A stretch of DNA of 64,000 bases from Candidatus Kapaibacterium sp. GTDB lineage: Bacteria > Bacteroidota > Ignavibacteria > Kapaibacteriales > UBA2268. The DNA is taken from positions 310,317 through 374,316 of the forward strand of contig CALHGZ010000002.1 in the NCBI GenBank assembly GCA_938031175.1. The letters run 5' to 3'. The notes below the pieces were generated by a model that was given only the letters and a program-made list of their open reading frames with translations, was not told the origin of the DNA and made no database searches. A program made the translations under genes and the position numbers. This document shows, in pieces, positions 17,184-25,957 of the stretch (positions are counted from its first letter, which is position 1; each line of letters starts with the position of its first letter).

Positions 17184-19637
17184 ATGAAATATCTCAATAT
17201 TCTAGAGGAAGAGCTTAAAAATAAAGTTGCTTCTGATTATTTCTGGAGATATGATTGCACGAAAATTATAGGGAATGTTGATTTTTGCGTTTCAATTCAT
17301 CAAAAGAATAAGGTAATTATCGAACAAGAATCGCTTCTTTGGGCTGAGGCGAAATCCGGAAAATCAGATATTTACAAATCACTTGTGCAACTCATTTTAA
17401 CGATCGGAAAAGCTCGAACTTTCGACAAACATTTACCCCCATCTTTTTTAGGGGCATTCGATGCTGAAAAGATTGCGTTTATTCCATATAATGAAATACA
17501 TGAAATTTTTTATATAAATGATTTCAACTGGAATGTGCCCCCATCTAAATATGATACTCGAGAATTTCGCTTAATTCAAGATAAGGTCAAAGATATTATA
17601 GAACTAAACACTTTGCTCTTCTACTTCGGTCGAGACGATAAGGATTTAGATAAATTTATTCGAAATAATTTTATCCCATATAAAATAGGAATTTCTAAAA
17701 TAAAAATTGATAAAAATAATTTCGTTGTTATATATAATAAATGGCTAGCAGAAGTTAAACCATCTATTGCAGTAGATTGGGAGATTGCCAAAAAGAGTGG
17801 AATTATTGATGGAGATTTTTATCTTGCTGATTTGCTTTCCGAAAATAATATGACGCTTCAGGAAAAGCTGTTTGTTCTGTTGAAAAGTGACCATTACGAA
17901 CTTGACAGAAAAATAGACGAAGCCGGCATGTTCATATTCAAGACTGTTAAATTTCGAGATGAACAAATTGCACATACACAATTTTGGAATAAATATGAAC
18001 GTCCGCCCAAAGAAGAATATTGGGATTATATGGTTGAGCGACGGGATTTGCTTGTTCCACAAGATATACGTGAGCGTAAAGGCAGCTTTTTCACGCCCCA
18101 AAAGTGGGTAGAACTTTCACAAAAATATCTTGCTGAGGTATTAGGTGAAAATTGGCAAGATGATTATTATGTTTGGGATTGTGCTGCAGGCACGGGGAAT
18201 TTGCTTGTCGGATTAACGAATAAATACAATATTTGGGCTTCGACGCTTGACCAGCAAGATGTAGATATTATGAAGGAACGAATACGAAATGGGGCTAATC
18301 TGCTCGAAGATCATGTTTTCCAATTTGATTTCCTGAATGATGATTTTTCCAAGCTCCCAGCTTCGCTTCGTTCTATTATTAATGACCCAAATAAAAGAAA
18401 AAAACTTATCATTTATATAAATCCACCTTATGCGGAGGCAACAACAGCAAAAACAATTACGGGAACCGGGGAGAATAAACCCGGAGTTACTACAATTTTT
18501 AAACTGAAAGAAGAGTATCAAAAGTTAATTGGTAATGCCACTAATGAATTTTTTGCATTATTTCTTACAAGAATTTATGAAAAACTTCAAAATTGTATAC
18601 TCGCTAATTTCTCGAAGTTAAAATATGTTCAAGGTACAAATTTTGCTAAATTTAGGGAATTTTTTAAAGCTCGATTTTTAGGTGGATTCGTTGTTCCAGC
18701 TTATACTTTTGATAATGTAAAAGGTAATTTCCCAATTGGTTTTACAATATGGAATACAAGTCATAATGAGAAAATCACGCATATCGTTTGCGATGTGTAC
18801 GATGAAAAAGCAAATTTTATTGGGGAAAAGTATTTTTATGGGAACTTGCCTGAAAGTATAAATAAGTGGATTGTTAAGTTTGATAGCAAAAATGGTGATG
18901 TTATAGGATTATTAGTTAGTTGCGCACCTGATTTTCAGCATAATAATCAACTGGTTATACTCAGTAAACGGCAAGAAAGATATTGTTTCAATATAACTAA
19001 GGATAATTTAATAATTTTTGCAATTTATTTCGCTGTCCGACACTGTATAGAGGCGAATTGGTTGAATGACCGTGACCAATTTCTACATCCAAACAACGGT
19101 TGGAAGAAAGACAAGGAGTTTCAGAACGATTGCCTTGCTTTTACTTTGTTCCACAGCCAGAACCGTATAAGCTCGAAAGAAGGTATAAACCATTGGATAC
19201 CTTTTACTGAATATGAAGTCGGAGCTAAAGATAAATTTGAAAGCGACTTTATGAATCGGTTTATTAATGGTAAACATAAGCAATCTCAAGTTTCTGAAAT
19301 AATGTTTTTCTATGGTGATTCAGTTGGTCAAAGTGTTGGTAGCAACCCACTTGAATTTTCTCCGGAAGCAAAAGCTGTATTCGATGCAGGTCGGGAGATT
19401 TGGTGTTATTACCACTGTCAAAAATTTCCATTATTCGGTGAAAGCACTTATAATGTCAATGCTTCGCTTTATGACATTCGAGAGTATTTTCAAGGGAGAA
19501 CCCCCTCAGGAAAAATGAATAATAAAAGCAATGATGAACATTACAATAAACTTATGGAAAATTTACGCTCTAAATTAAGGATTTTGGGAAGGAAAATCGA
19601 GCCGCTGGTATATAAATATGAATTTTTGAAACAGTGA
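17184..19637 (+). CDS. Single-chain restriction-modification enzyme (type IIG-like) with N6-adenine methylase
   Basis: An 817-residue protein. The N-terminus has a PD-(D/E)XK-like nuclease signature: Asp33 (NVDFCVSI), Glu55 and Lys57 (WAEAKSG), then a QLILTIGKAR helix. The centre is a class I SAM-dependent DNA methylase with motif I DCAAGTGNLL (Asp332) and motif IV NPPY (Asn413-Tyr416), the signature of N6-adenine methylation. RKGSFFTPQKWVELS is the usual lead-in helix. The last 300 residues probably form the target-recognition domain. No separate methylase, specificity subunit or endonuclease lies nearby, so it likely cuts and methylates alone. The ATG at 17184 is chosen over a weaker upstream start. 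A methylase-only role is possible if the nuclease site is dead. Confidence 0.82.
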   Translation: MKYLNILEEELKNKVASDYFWRYDCTKIIGNVDFCVSIHQKNKVIIEQESLLWAEAKSGKSDIYKSLVQLILTIGKARTFDKHLPPSFLGAFDAEKIAFIPYNEIHEIFYINDFNWNVPPSKYDTREFRLIQDKVKDIIELNTLLFYFGRDDKDLDKFIRNNFIPYKIGISKIKIDKNNFVVIYNKWLAEVKPSIAVDWEIAKKSGIIDGDFYLADLLSENNMTLQEKLFVLLKSDHYELDRKIDEAGMFIFKTVKFRDEQIAHTQFWNKYERPPKEEYWDYMVERRDLLVPQDIRERKGSFFTPQKWVELSQKYLAEVLGENWQDDYYVWDCAAGTGNLLVGLTNKYNIWASTLDQQDVDIMKERIRNGANLLEDHVFQFDFLNDDFSKLPASLRSIINDPNKRKKLIIYINPPYAEATTAKTITGTGENKPGVTTIFKLKEEYQKLIGNATNEFFALFLTRIYEKLQNCILANFSKLKYVQGTNFAKFREFFKARFLGGFVVPAYTFDNVKGNFPIGFTIWNTSHNEKITHIVCDVYDEKANFIGEKYFYGNLPESINKWIVKFDSKNGDVIGLLVSCAPDFQHNNQLVILSKRQERYCFNITKDNLIIFAIYFAVRHCIEANWLNDRDQFLHPNNGWKKDKEFQNDCLAFTLFHSQNRISSKEGINHWIPFTEYEVGAKDKFESDFMNRFINGKHKQSQVSEIMFFYGDSVGQSVGSNPLEFSPEAKAVFDAGREIWCYYHCQKFPLFGESTYNVNASLYDIREYFQGRTPSGKMNNKSNDEHYNKLMENLRSKLRILGRKIEPLVYKYEFLKQ

Positions 19638-19693
19638 TAAATTTCAATTTTGTTGCAATATCGAGTTAGTATTAATATTAAATATCCAATAAA

Positions 19694-20959
19694 TCAAAGC
19701 TTTCTTAGTGCATTTAACCCTTCAAGTAGGCGATCTAAATCTGATAACTTTGTATAAAGATGAGGTGTAACTCTTACACCGCTGATGTTTTCCCATTCAA
19801 TTGCAACTGTATGGATTTTGAATTTATCGAATAGAAATTTTACTATATCTTGTGGCTTTTGCCCTTCAATAGAAAAATGAGCCAGTCCGCAGGAATATTG
19901 AGGTTTTAATGAGGTATTCAATTTGAAGCGGTCAAATTTTATTATTTCCCTTGTCCAATAATCTTTAAGAAATCTCAATCTATTTTCTTTTCTTTTTGTT
20001 CCAATAGAATTATGAAAATTAATAGCCTGTCCTATAGCCATTTCTATTGGGAAAGAACGTGTTCCCATAGATTCAAATTTGCGTATATCTGAGCTTTTAG
20101 GTTCAGCATTTGGGTATAATGGGTAAATTTCACCAATTCTATCTTTTCTGATATAGAGCATTCCAGTACCAAAAGGTGCACAAAGCCATTTATGCAAGCT
20201 TGTACCAAGAAAATCACAATTTAAATCAGGAATTTTAAAATCAATGTGGGCAAAAGTGTGTGCTGCATCAACTATTACATCGATACCACGTTTTTTGGCT
20301 TCATTAGCAATTTTTTGAGCTGGAAGAATTTGACCAGTCCAATTAATCATATGCGTAATATTAACAGCGCGAGTACGCGAATTAAATTGTTCTATAAATA
20401 ATTGCACAATTTTCTCATCGTTTTCAATAGGCAAATCCAAGTTTACCCATCTAATTTTGATCCCATCCCTCAACTCTCTTTGTTTCCAAGCGTTAATTAC
20501 ATTAGGATAATCTTGTTTACAAAGGACGACTTCGTCGTCTTTCTTAAGTGTAAGTCCAAAGATGACATTGTTTAAAGCCTCTGTTGTATTTCTGCAAATT
20601 GCTATTTCATCTGCATTGCAGCCAGCAAGCTTGGCAAGTTTAGCCCTGATTGGTTCTCTACCTTGATCTAAGATTTGCCACATATAGTAAGTCGGGGCTT
20701 CGTTTGATAGTCGGTTATAGGTTTCTAATGTATCTTGTACAATTTTTGGTTGAGGTGAGACACCACCATTGTTCAAATTAATTATAGTTGTTGATGCTGT
20801 ATATGAATGTTGAACCCAAGCCCAAAAATCTTCCTCATTATTATTATCATTGAGATTGCTTTTTATTGGCTCAGATTTTAAAGACTGTGAAAAGAGGAGA
20901 GATGAGGTACCACTTATGATACCAATTGTCTTGAGGAATTCCCGCCTATCCTGATCCAT
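19694..20959 (-). CDS. Tat-exported class V aminotransferase-fold PLP enzyme
   Basis: A 421-residue PLP enzyme of the isopenicillin-N-epimerase/cysteine-desulfurase-like class V group. Residues 4-25 hold a twin-arginine signal, DRREFLKTIGIISG, suggesting export of the folded, cofactor-loaded protein. The PLP lysine is Lys257 in GTSLHKWLC, after DVIVDAAHTFAH with the aspartate that contacts the pyridine nitrogen. GTRSFPIEMAIG and the C-terminal SGVRVTPHLYT complete the fold. Substrate cannot be read; related Tat-exported members remain poorly characterised. It diverges from the sigma-factor gene with a 130-base gap. Confidence 0.87.
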   Translation of the reverse strand: MDQDRREFLKTIGIISGTSSLLFSQSLKSEPIKSNLNDNNNEEDFWAWVQHSYTASTTIINLNNGGVSPQPKIVQDTLETYNRLSNEAPTYYMWQILDQGREPIRAKLAKLAGCNADEIAICRNTTEALNNVIFGLTLKKDDEVVLCKQDYPNVINAWKQRELRDGIKIRWVNLDLPIENDEKIVQLFIEQFNSRTRAVNITHMINWTGQILPAQKIANEAKKRGIDVIVDAAHTFAHIDFKIPDLNCDFLGTSLHKWLCAPFGTGMLYIRKDRIGEIYPLYPNAEPKSSDIRKFESMGTRSFPIEMAIGQAINFHNSIGTKRKENRLRFLKDYWTREIIKFDRFKLNTSLKPQYSCGLAHFSIEGQKPQDIVKFLFDKFKIHTVAIEWENISGVRVTPHLYTKLSDLDRLLEGLNALRKL

Positions 20960-21089
20960 TGGTTTGTTATGTTAATTCAAAAATTAAATGCAACTTAAAA
21001 AATTTTTTTGAGTAAGAATACAATTTTTTAAACTCATAGTTGTAATTTAAGTTTGTAAAATTGTAAAGTTCAAGCGTATTTATAAAATA

Positions 21090-21758
21090 ATGTCTGTTTT
21101 TAATATATTTAAAAGTAACAATAAAAACAAGCAACAACTTTCAGTCGATGAAGAAAAGAATTTGATGCTAATAATCAAAAATGCTGAGAGTGTTACTTCC
21201 GTTGAAAAGGAATTTAATTTACTCTACAACAGTTTAGTAAATAAATTATGGGGCAAGTTGCTGAAAAAGTTCAATTCTCAGCTCGATTTCGATGAATTGC
21301 AGGATGCATTTCAGGAAGGATGGAGAAAAGTTCTTGAAAATCGAAGCAGTTACATCGAAGGCTATAATGTGTACAACTGGATTTATACGATTTTAAAAAA
21401 TACTGCTTTCGATATGTCAAGAAAAGATAAAAAAACTTATAATGAATTTGAAATTTCTAATAAGTCATTCGTAAATGGTAGTGAAGATGATGAAAATTTG
21501 AATTTTATTGATTTAATTAATTCTGATGAAAAAAGTATTCTCGAAAATATTGAAGAAAGAGAGATTTTGAAAATTGTTTATGAAGCAATTGAATCAATCG
21601 AAGATGAACTTGATAAAACATTATTTAAAATGAGAATTATTGAAAATAAGAATTTTAGCGTGATTTCAAAAGAAATGGATTTACCTATTGCTACGATTCA
21701 TTATAGAGTAAATCAAACCCTGAAAAAACTACAAACTAAACTGAAAAAGATTATTTAA
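21090..21758 (+). CDS. ECF-type sigma-70 family RNA polymerase sigma factor
   Basis: A 222-residue sigma factor. Region 2 spans about residues 45-115 (LDFDELQDAFQEGWRKVLENR and YNWIYTILKNTAFDMSRKDKK), with the core-binding and -10 recognition helices. Region 4 spans about 165-222 (FKMRIIENKNFSVISKEMDLPIATIHYRV), a helix-turn-helix for the -35 element. A longer acidic linker than usual joins them (SEDDENLNFIDLI). The next gene, 17 bases downstream, is a small single-span membrane protein, which fits the usual sigma/anti-sigma pairing. Regulon unknown. Confidence 0.9.
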   Translation: MSVFNIFKSNNKNKQQLSVDEEKNLMLIIKNAESVTSVEKEFNLLYNSLVNKLWGKLLKKFNSQLDFDELQDAFQEGWRKVLENRSSYIEGYNVYNWIYTILKNTAFDMSRKDKKTYNEFEISNKSFVNGSEDDENLNFIDLINSDEKSILENIEEREILKIVYEAIESIEDELDKTLFKMRIIENKNFSVISKEMDLPIATIHYRVNQTLKKLQTKLKKII

Positions 21759-21775
21759 TTATAAAGAGGCTCAAG

Positions 21776-22162
21776 ATGGGAAACATCAATCAATACAACA
21801 AATTTCAGAATGAAGAAATTTTCGATAAACTTGCTAATATCTGCCATAAAGCAAGAGAAAAAGCTGAAATCAACAGGCTGGTTATAAGAGCAATAAACCA
21901 AACAAACTTTGAAGCAATAGGAAAAGAAAGTGTATTTCATTTTGGATTCAATCGATTTTCTCCAAGAGCAAGATTTGCCTCTGCTTTAGCTGTTTTAATT
22001 TTAACAGTAACTTCTGTCTTCTATTTCTACAACAATAAAAATGAAGTTAAGCAAAGTGACTTTACAAATATTAACTTTAATCAATCCAACTATGTAATCA
22101 ATACAGAATTTTCACAGGAGCCAATTATAAGACGTGAAAATTTAATAGTATATCAATTTTAA
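21776..22162 (+). CDS. Small membrane protein, putative anti-sigma partner
   Basis: A 128-residue protein starting 17 bases after the sigma factor. Residues 1-60 are predicted cytoplasmic and helical. One membrane helix lies at about 68-85 (FASALAVLILTVTSVFYFY), with a short outer tail. Position and topology match a membrane anti-sigma factor, but the zinc-binding HXXXCXXC motif is absent and I see no other family signature. Assignment rests on context. A strong hairpin terminator follows. Confidence 0.6.
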   Translation: MGNINQYNKFQNEEIFDKLANICHKAREKAEINRLVIRAINQTNFEAIGKESVFHFGFNRFSPRARFASALAVLILTVTSVFYFYNNKNEVKQSDFTNINFNQSNYVINTEFSQEPIIRRENLIVYQF

Positions 22163-22198
22163 AACTTCATTACAAATAAAATTCCATAAATTGTTAAC

Positions 22199-22225
22199 AA
22201 ACGGGCTAAATGAGCCCGTTTTTTT
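22199..22225. terminator. Bidirectional terminator between the sigma operon and pdxB
   Basis: AAACGGGCT (22199-22207) pairs with AGCCCGTTT (22213-22221) across a 5-base loop, followed by a T-run. The A-run on the other side gives a T-tract for the reverse strand too, so it can serve both convergent genes; the pdxB stop codon begins at 22226. Confidence 0.85.
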
Positions 22226-23306
22226 ATAAGGTTTCTCTTCTTTTAGGATAATTTTTTCTTAATTGATCGAACAATTTACCACGAGTATTGAAATCGTATT
22301 GAAATATCTTGAGTAACATTTTTGTGTCTTCATCTAATTGGCGTTTTCTCTTAAGAGTATCATAGAGGTATTTATAATTTTTGTATTCATTTTTATTTAA
22401 TGGTGTGTAATTCTTGAATTCATTTAAAATTATATCAATTTTCGGATTAAGTCCACTAAATTTTTTAAATTCATTTGCCAAAGCTAATGTCCCACGTAAC
22501 TTACCTTCCCAGGAATAGCCAGCAATGTGCGGTGTAGCTAAAAAAGCGGATTTTGCCAATCTTTCATCAATGAATGGCTCATTTATCCAGACATCAATAG
22601 CTAAGAATAATTTATTTTTTTTTGAATAATTTAAAAGATCTTGTTCCCTAACGACACCACCGCGTGAGGTATGGATAAATAATGAAAATGGTTGTAAATT
22701 CTTTAATTGATTGAGTGAAATAAGCGATTTAGTTGGGAATTGACCAGTTTCAGTTAGGGGAACATGATTTGTAATAATATTGCAAGTTTTGAAGATATAA
22801 TCTAAGTCAGAGTATTCAACATCAACAGGAAAGCAATATTCATTAGCAAGTAAAGGTGGATCATTTACAATTACCTTTAAACCCATCCACTGTGCATATT
22901 TTGCGACTAATTTGCCTATATTCCCAAACCCAATAATCCCGATAGAGCAATCATCAATTGTATTGCCTGTAATTTCTGCCCACTTTAAAATAGCATAAAT
23001 AACATACTCAGCGACAGAATTGGCATTTGAACCTGGGGCATAACAGAAGTAAACTCCATATTTTTCAATTGCATTAAGGTCTATATGGTCAATACCTGAT
23101 GTAGCAGAGCCAACAAACCGAATCTTAGTACCGTAAAGAAATTCAGAGTCAATCTTTAAAGTGGAACGTATAAAAAGATATTCTAATCCCTCGTATTCCT
23201 TATTTTTAATATCTAATTTACGACCACTAAATGTTTTAATCTCTAAAGTATCTGAAAGACATTCCTTTAATAAGGGTATATTTTCGTCAATCAGGATTAT
23301 GGGCAT
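22224..23306 (-). CDS. pdxB: 4-phosphoerythronate dehydrogenase
   Basis: A 360-residue D-isomer-specific 2-hydroxyacid dehydrogenase of the PdxB type, acting in the DXP-dependent pyridoxal 5'-phosphate pathway. The NAD-binding loop is GIIGFGNIGKLVAKY. SATSGIDHIDL and HTSRGGVVRE hold the substrate-binding and catalytic arginine region, and TPHIAGYSWEGK the catalytic histidine, with the PdxB-specific GYSWEGKLRGT context. The C-terminal dimerisation part is present but slightly shorter than in E. coli. PLP made by this pathway could serve the nearby class V enzyme and alr, though this is only a genome-level remark. It diverges from panB. Confidence 0.9.
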   Translation of the reverse strand: MPIILIDENIPLLKECLSDTLEIKTFSGRKLDIKNKEYEGLEYLFIRSTLKIDSEFLYGTKIRFVGSATSGIDHIDLNAIEKYGVYFCYAPGSNANSVAEYVIYAILKWAEITGNTIDDCSIGIIGFGNIGKLVAKYAQWMGLKVIVNDPPLLANEYCFPVDVEYSDLDYIFKTCNIITNHVPLTETGQFPTKSLISLNQLKNLQPFSLFIHTSRGGVVREQDLLNYSKKNKLFLAIDVWINEPFIDERLAKSAFLATPHIAGYSWEGKLRGTLALANEFKKFSGLNPKIDIILNEFKNYTPLNKNEYKNYKYLYDTLKRKRQLDEDTKMLLKIFQYDFNTRGKLFDQLRKNYPKRRETL

Positions 23307-23343
23307 AATCCATTTAAAGCTATTAATTTATAAATTTTATATT

Positions 23344-23368
23344 AAAATAATCATATTTTGATTATTTT
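23344..23368. promoter_or_regulatory. Perfect inverted repeat in the pdxB/panB divergent promoter region
   Basis: AAAATAATCA (23344-23353) and TGATTATTTT (23359-23368) form a perfect 10-bp inverted repeat with a 5-base spacer, between two divergent vitamin-pathway genes. It could be an operator; in AT-rich DNA chance is not excluded. Confidence 0.4.
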
Positions 23369-23405
23369 GCTATCTAACATTTATCTAAATTAACACAATA
23401 ACTAT

Positions 23406-24233
23406 ATGAATACAAATTATACACCGGATATAGATACACGCAAGGTAACTACAATAAGACTATCAGAGATGAAGAAGGCAGGTTGCAAAATATCTTGCCT
23501 AACAGCTTATGATGCATTGACTGCACGCATTTTGGATGAATCCGGAATAGATGTGATTTTAGTAGGTGATTCACTTGGTAATGTTTTCCAGGGACATGAG
23601 ACAACCTTACCAGTAACACTAGAAGAAATAATTTATCACACAAAATGTGTTGTAAGGGGTACAAATCGTGCATTGGTAGTAGCAGATATGCCATTTATGA
23701 GTTATCAGGTATCATCGGAAGAAGCATTTCGCAACGCAGGTAAAATAATGAAAGAGACTGGAGCTTCAGCAGTTAAGCTGGAAGGTGGTAAATTAGTAAT
23801 TGAAGCAATTACACGGATGACAGAGGCAGGAATTCCAGCTATGGGACATTTGGGACTAACCCCACAAAGCATTCACAAATTTGGTACCTACAGAACAAGA
23901 GGTGTCGATCCCGAAGAAGCCGAAAACATATACAATGATGCATTAAAGCTCGAAAATGCAGGTGTTTTTGCACTAGTTCTCGAAAAAATACCTGCTGAAC
24001 TTGGGAAAAAGATAACTGAAGCATTAAAAATTCCAACAATCGGAATAGGGGCAGGTCCATATTGTGATGGGCAAGTTCTCGTATATACTGATTTATTGGG
24101 ACTTACAATTGATTTTAGTCCAAGATTTGTCAGAAGATATGCTATGCTCTATGATGAAATTAAATCTTCTGTTAGTAGATTTATAAAGGATGTCAGGGAA
24201 CAGAAATTTCCCACAATGGAGGAGAGCTACTAA
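23406..24233 (+). CDS. panB: 3-methyl-2-oxobutanoate hydroxymethyltransferase
   Basis: A 275-residue PanB, the first committed step of pantothenate synthesis: it transfers a hydroxymethyl group from methylenetetrahydrofolate to 2-oxoisovalerate. Family motifs are [27 protein letters not shown] with the metal-binding aspartate, [23 protein letters not shown], and [15 protein letters not shown]. Length and order match the family. No panC or panD lies in the window. The stop codon overlaps the start of the following heme-motif lipoprotein by one base, so that gene may share its transcript. Confidence 0.95.
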   Translation: MNTNYTPDIDTRKVTTIRLSEMKKAGCKISCLTAYDALTARILDESGIDVILVGDSLGNVFQGHETTLPVTLEEIIYHTKCVVRGTNRALVVADMPFMSYQVSSEEAFRNAGKIMKETGASAVKLEGGKLVIEAITRMTEAGIPAMGHLGLTPQSIHKFGTYRTRGVDPEEAENIYNDALKLENAGVFALVLEKIPAELGKKITEALKIPTIGIGAGPYCDGQVLVYTDLLGLTIDFSPRFVRRYAMLYDEIKSSVSRFIKDVREQKFPTMEESY

Positions 24234-24634
24234 TGAAAGTGATTCAATATTCGCATTTAATTTTAATTTTGATTATAGTTGCATTAATGAACTCTTGCGA
24301 AAATACGTTTACAAGCCAAAATGATATAATTTTCCCAGATTCAAATGTCAGTTATCAATTGCACGTAAAGCCTTTTATACAATTCACTTGTGCTTATTAC
24401 GGCTGTCACAATTCTGAATTTAGAGCAGGTGGACGAGACTTATCATCCTATTTTGCTCTAACGGATAATGCAATGAATTTAGGGTTAATAATACCTTACG
24501 ATCCAGAAAACAGCATTTTAGTGCAAATTTTACAAAGAAAATATTTCCATCGTTTTAGTGAACAGTGGTATATCACAGATAATCATATAAAAGGTATATC
24601 ACGTTGGATAGCAGAAGGTGCATTGAATAATTAA
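24233..24634 (+). CDS. Lipoprotein with a CX4CH heme-attachment motif
   Basis: A 133-residue lipoprotein: hydrophobic start with lipobox Cys22 (LMNSCENTF). FTCAYYGCHNS gives Cys53, Cys58 and His59, a CX4CH spacing rather than CXXCH. The surrounding HVKPFIQFTC and the C-terminal ISRWIAEGA resemble short cytochrome-like modules in which the final helix closes over the heme. CX4CH motifs are accepted by some cytochrome c maturation systems, so heme attachment is plausible but unproven. It overlaps the panB stop by one base and opens the cytochrome-rich block. Confidence 0.7.
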   Translation: MKVIQYSHLILILIIVALMNSCENTFTSQNDIIFPDSNVSYQLHVKPFIQFTCAYYGCHNSEFRAGGRDLSSYFALTDNAMNLGLIIPYDPENSILVQILQRKYFHRFSEQWYITDNHIKGISRWIAEGALNN

Positions 24635-24673
24635 AAAATTTTTTTCTGTAAATAAATCTAAAGGAGAAGTAAT

Positions 24674-25726
24674 ATGAAACAAATTTCTATGGCTTTATTC
24701 TTAGCAGTACTCATAATTGGATTAATTAGTTGTGAACCAAAACCAAAACCAGAGGAAGTCAAAGGTTTTCAAACTTACAAAGATGAGTCACTAAAATTTG
24801 AGTTAAAATATCCTTCGAACTGGTATGTAGCACGAAAGCGATTAGCTGATCGGATCGAGATTTATTCATCTCAAACAGGGATGAATCGTTTCCGTTTTGC
24901 GGATAATTACCAAAAAGGCCTGCCAAGTGCTAAGATTGCTTTAATAGCTTATAAACTTGATAGTGATTTCAATGCAGATTCAGTTTTTCAAACTTTTAAA
25001 ATATTTGAGGATTATGTTTATTCAAATCCTGAGAAAACTACACTCGATGGAGTTGAAGCAATTAAACGTGAATATGCTTTTCCGCTTGAGGATGGTAATT
25101 TTCATGGTGAGATATATATAGCTACCAAAGATCCCAACTATGCAACTATCTTGATTTTAGAATCATTCGGAAATTCTTTCGAAGAATATACTAAAACAGC
25201 CTTTAATGAAGTTAAAAATTCAGTGAAATTAGCTGTTAGTCCCGTTCGACGAGTAGATACGATAACAGTAGTGCAAGAAGCACCATTTCCCTCTCAAACA
25301 TTTAAAACTGTTAGAGGACAGGGCTTTACAATAAGTATCCCAGAGAATTTTGGTTCTGAACGAGCCTTAGGTGCTCAAGATGCTATTTATTCGAATATGT
25401 ATATCGGCGAGCGTCGTGGCGATTGCTATATTGCTGTGATTATCAAGGATGCAAGTAAACAGAAAGATTTAAAGAAGATTGTTGATGAAACTCAAAAATC
25501 TATTGCCGGTGCTTCAGCTCCAGCTACTACAACTATTGGCAATGAAAAAGGATATTATTTTACCTATAATGTTAAGACTAAAGAAGGAAATGTTAGAACA
25601 AAGCTTTATTTTGTATTAAGGGGGGATAGACTCTATCAGATAGCTCAGACATGGAATACAACAAAAGAAGAAAAAGAATATTTACCAATACTCGAAAAAG
25701 CTGTAAATTCCATAGTTTTTGAATAG
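24674..25726 (+). CDS. Lipoprotein with two PsbP-like domains
   Basis: A 350-residue lipoprotein with lipobox Cys20 (LIIGLISCEPKPKP) and a good ribosome site (AAGGAG) before the ATG. Two similar beta-rich halves follow: residues about 33-190 start YKDESLKFELKYPSNWYV, and about 205-350 start VRGQGFTISIPENF. Both have the F-x-I-x-Y/I-P pattern of PsbP/MOG1-like folds. Such domains are common in bacterial surface lipoproteins without a known reaction. It lies between two heme-motif lipoproteins on the same strand; whether it belongs to the electron-transfer set is unknown. Confidence 0.7.
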   Translation: MKQISMALFLAVLIIGLISCEPKPKPEEVKGFQTYKDESLKFELKYPSNWYVARKRLADRIEIYSSQTGMNRFRFADNYQKGLPSAKIALIAYKLDSDFNADSVFQTFKIFEDYVYSNPEKTTLDGVEAIKREYAFPLEDGNFHGEIYIATKDPNYATILILESFGNSFEEYTKTAFNEVKNSVKLAVSPVRRVDTITVVQEAPFPSQTFKTVRGQGFTISIPENFGSERALGAQDAIYSNMYIGERRGDCYIAVIIKDASKQKDLKKIVDETQKSIAGASAPATTTIGNEKGYYFTYNVKTKEGNVRTKLYFVLRGDRLYQIAQTWNTTKEEKEYLPILEKAVNSIVFE

Positions 25727-25748
25727 AATATTCAAAATTTAAGTTTGA

Positions 25749-25800
25749 TAGTATAAACAAATTTTTTGATTTTGAGCAAATTTGAGATTAGTATAAACAA
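25749..25800 (+). promoter_or_regulatory. Two 12-base direct repeats 40 bases apart before the six-heme cytochrome
   Basis: TAGTATAAACAA occurs at 25749-25760 and again at 25789-25800, exactly 40 bases (about four helical turns) apart, in the 231-base gap before the cytochrome start. Between them TTTGAG is also doubled. This is the pattern of a regulator site pair; the factor is unknown. Confidence 0.45.
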
Positions 25801-25957
25801 TATGATAAACACATTAGATATACAGTTTTTTTAAAATTGGCGTATAAATAAGTATTTGTGTGGTATTTTGCCATTAAGCAATATATATATTTTTTTTACT
25901 TTTAAAAATTTGATTAATTTTGTTGCATATAATATTGATTTGATATTAGGAGGTACC

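Noticed and set aside
17130..20959. Defence island or genomic island around the restriction enzyme
   Set aside because: Only one defence gene is present; flanks are ordinary genes, with no integrase, transposase or direct repeats, and the next tRNA is nearly 4 kb away.
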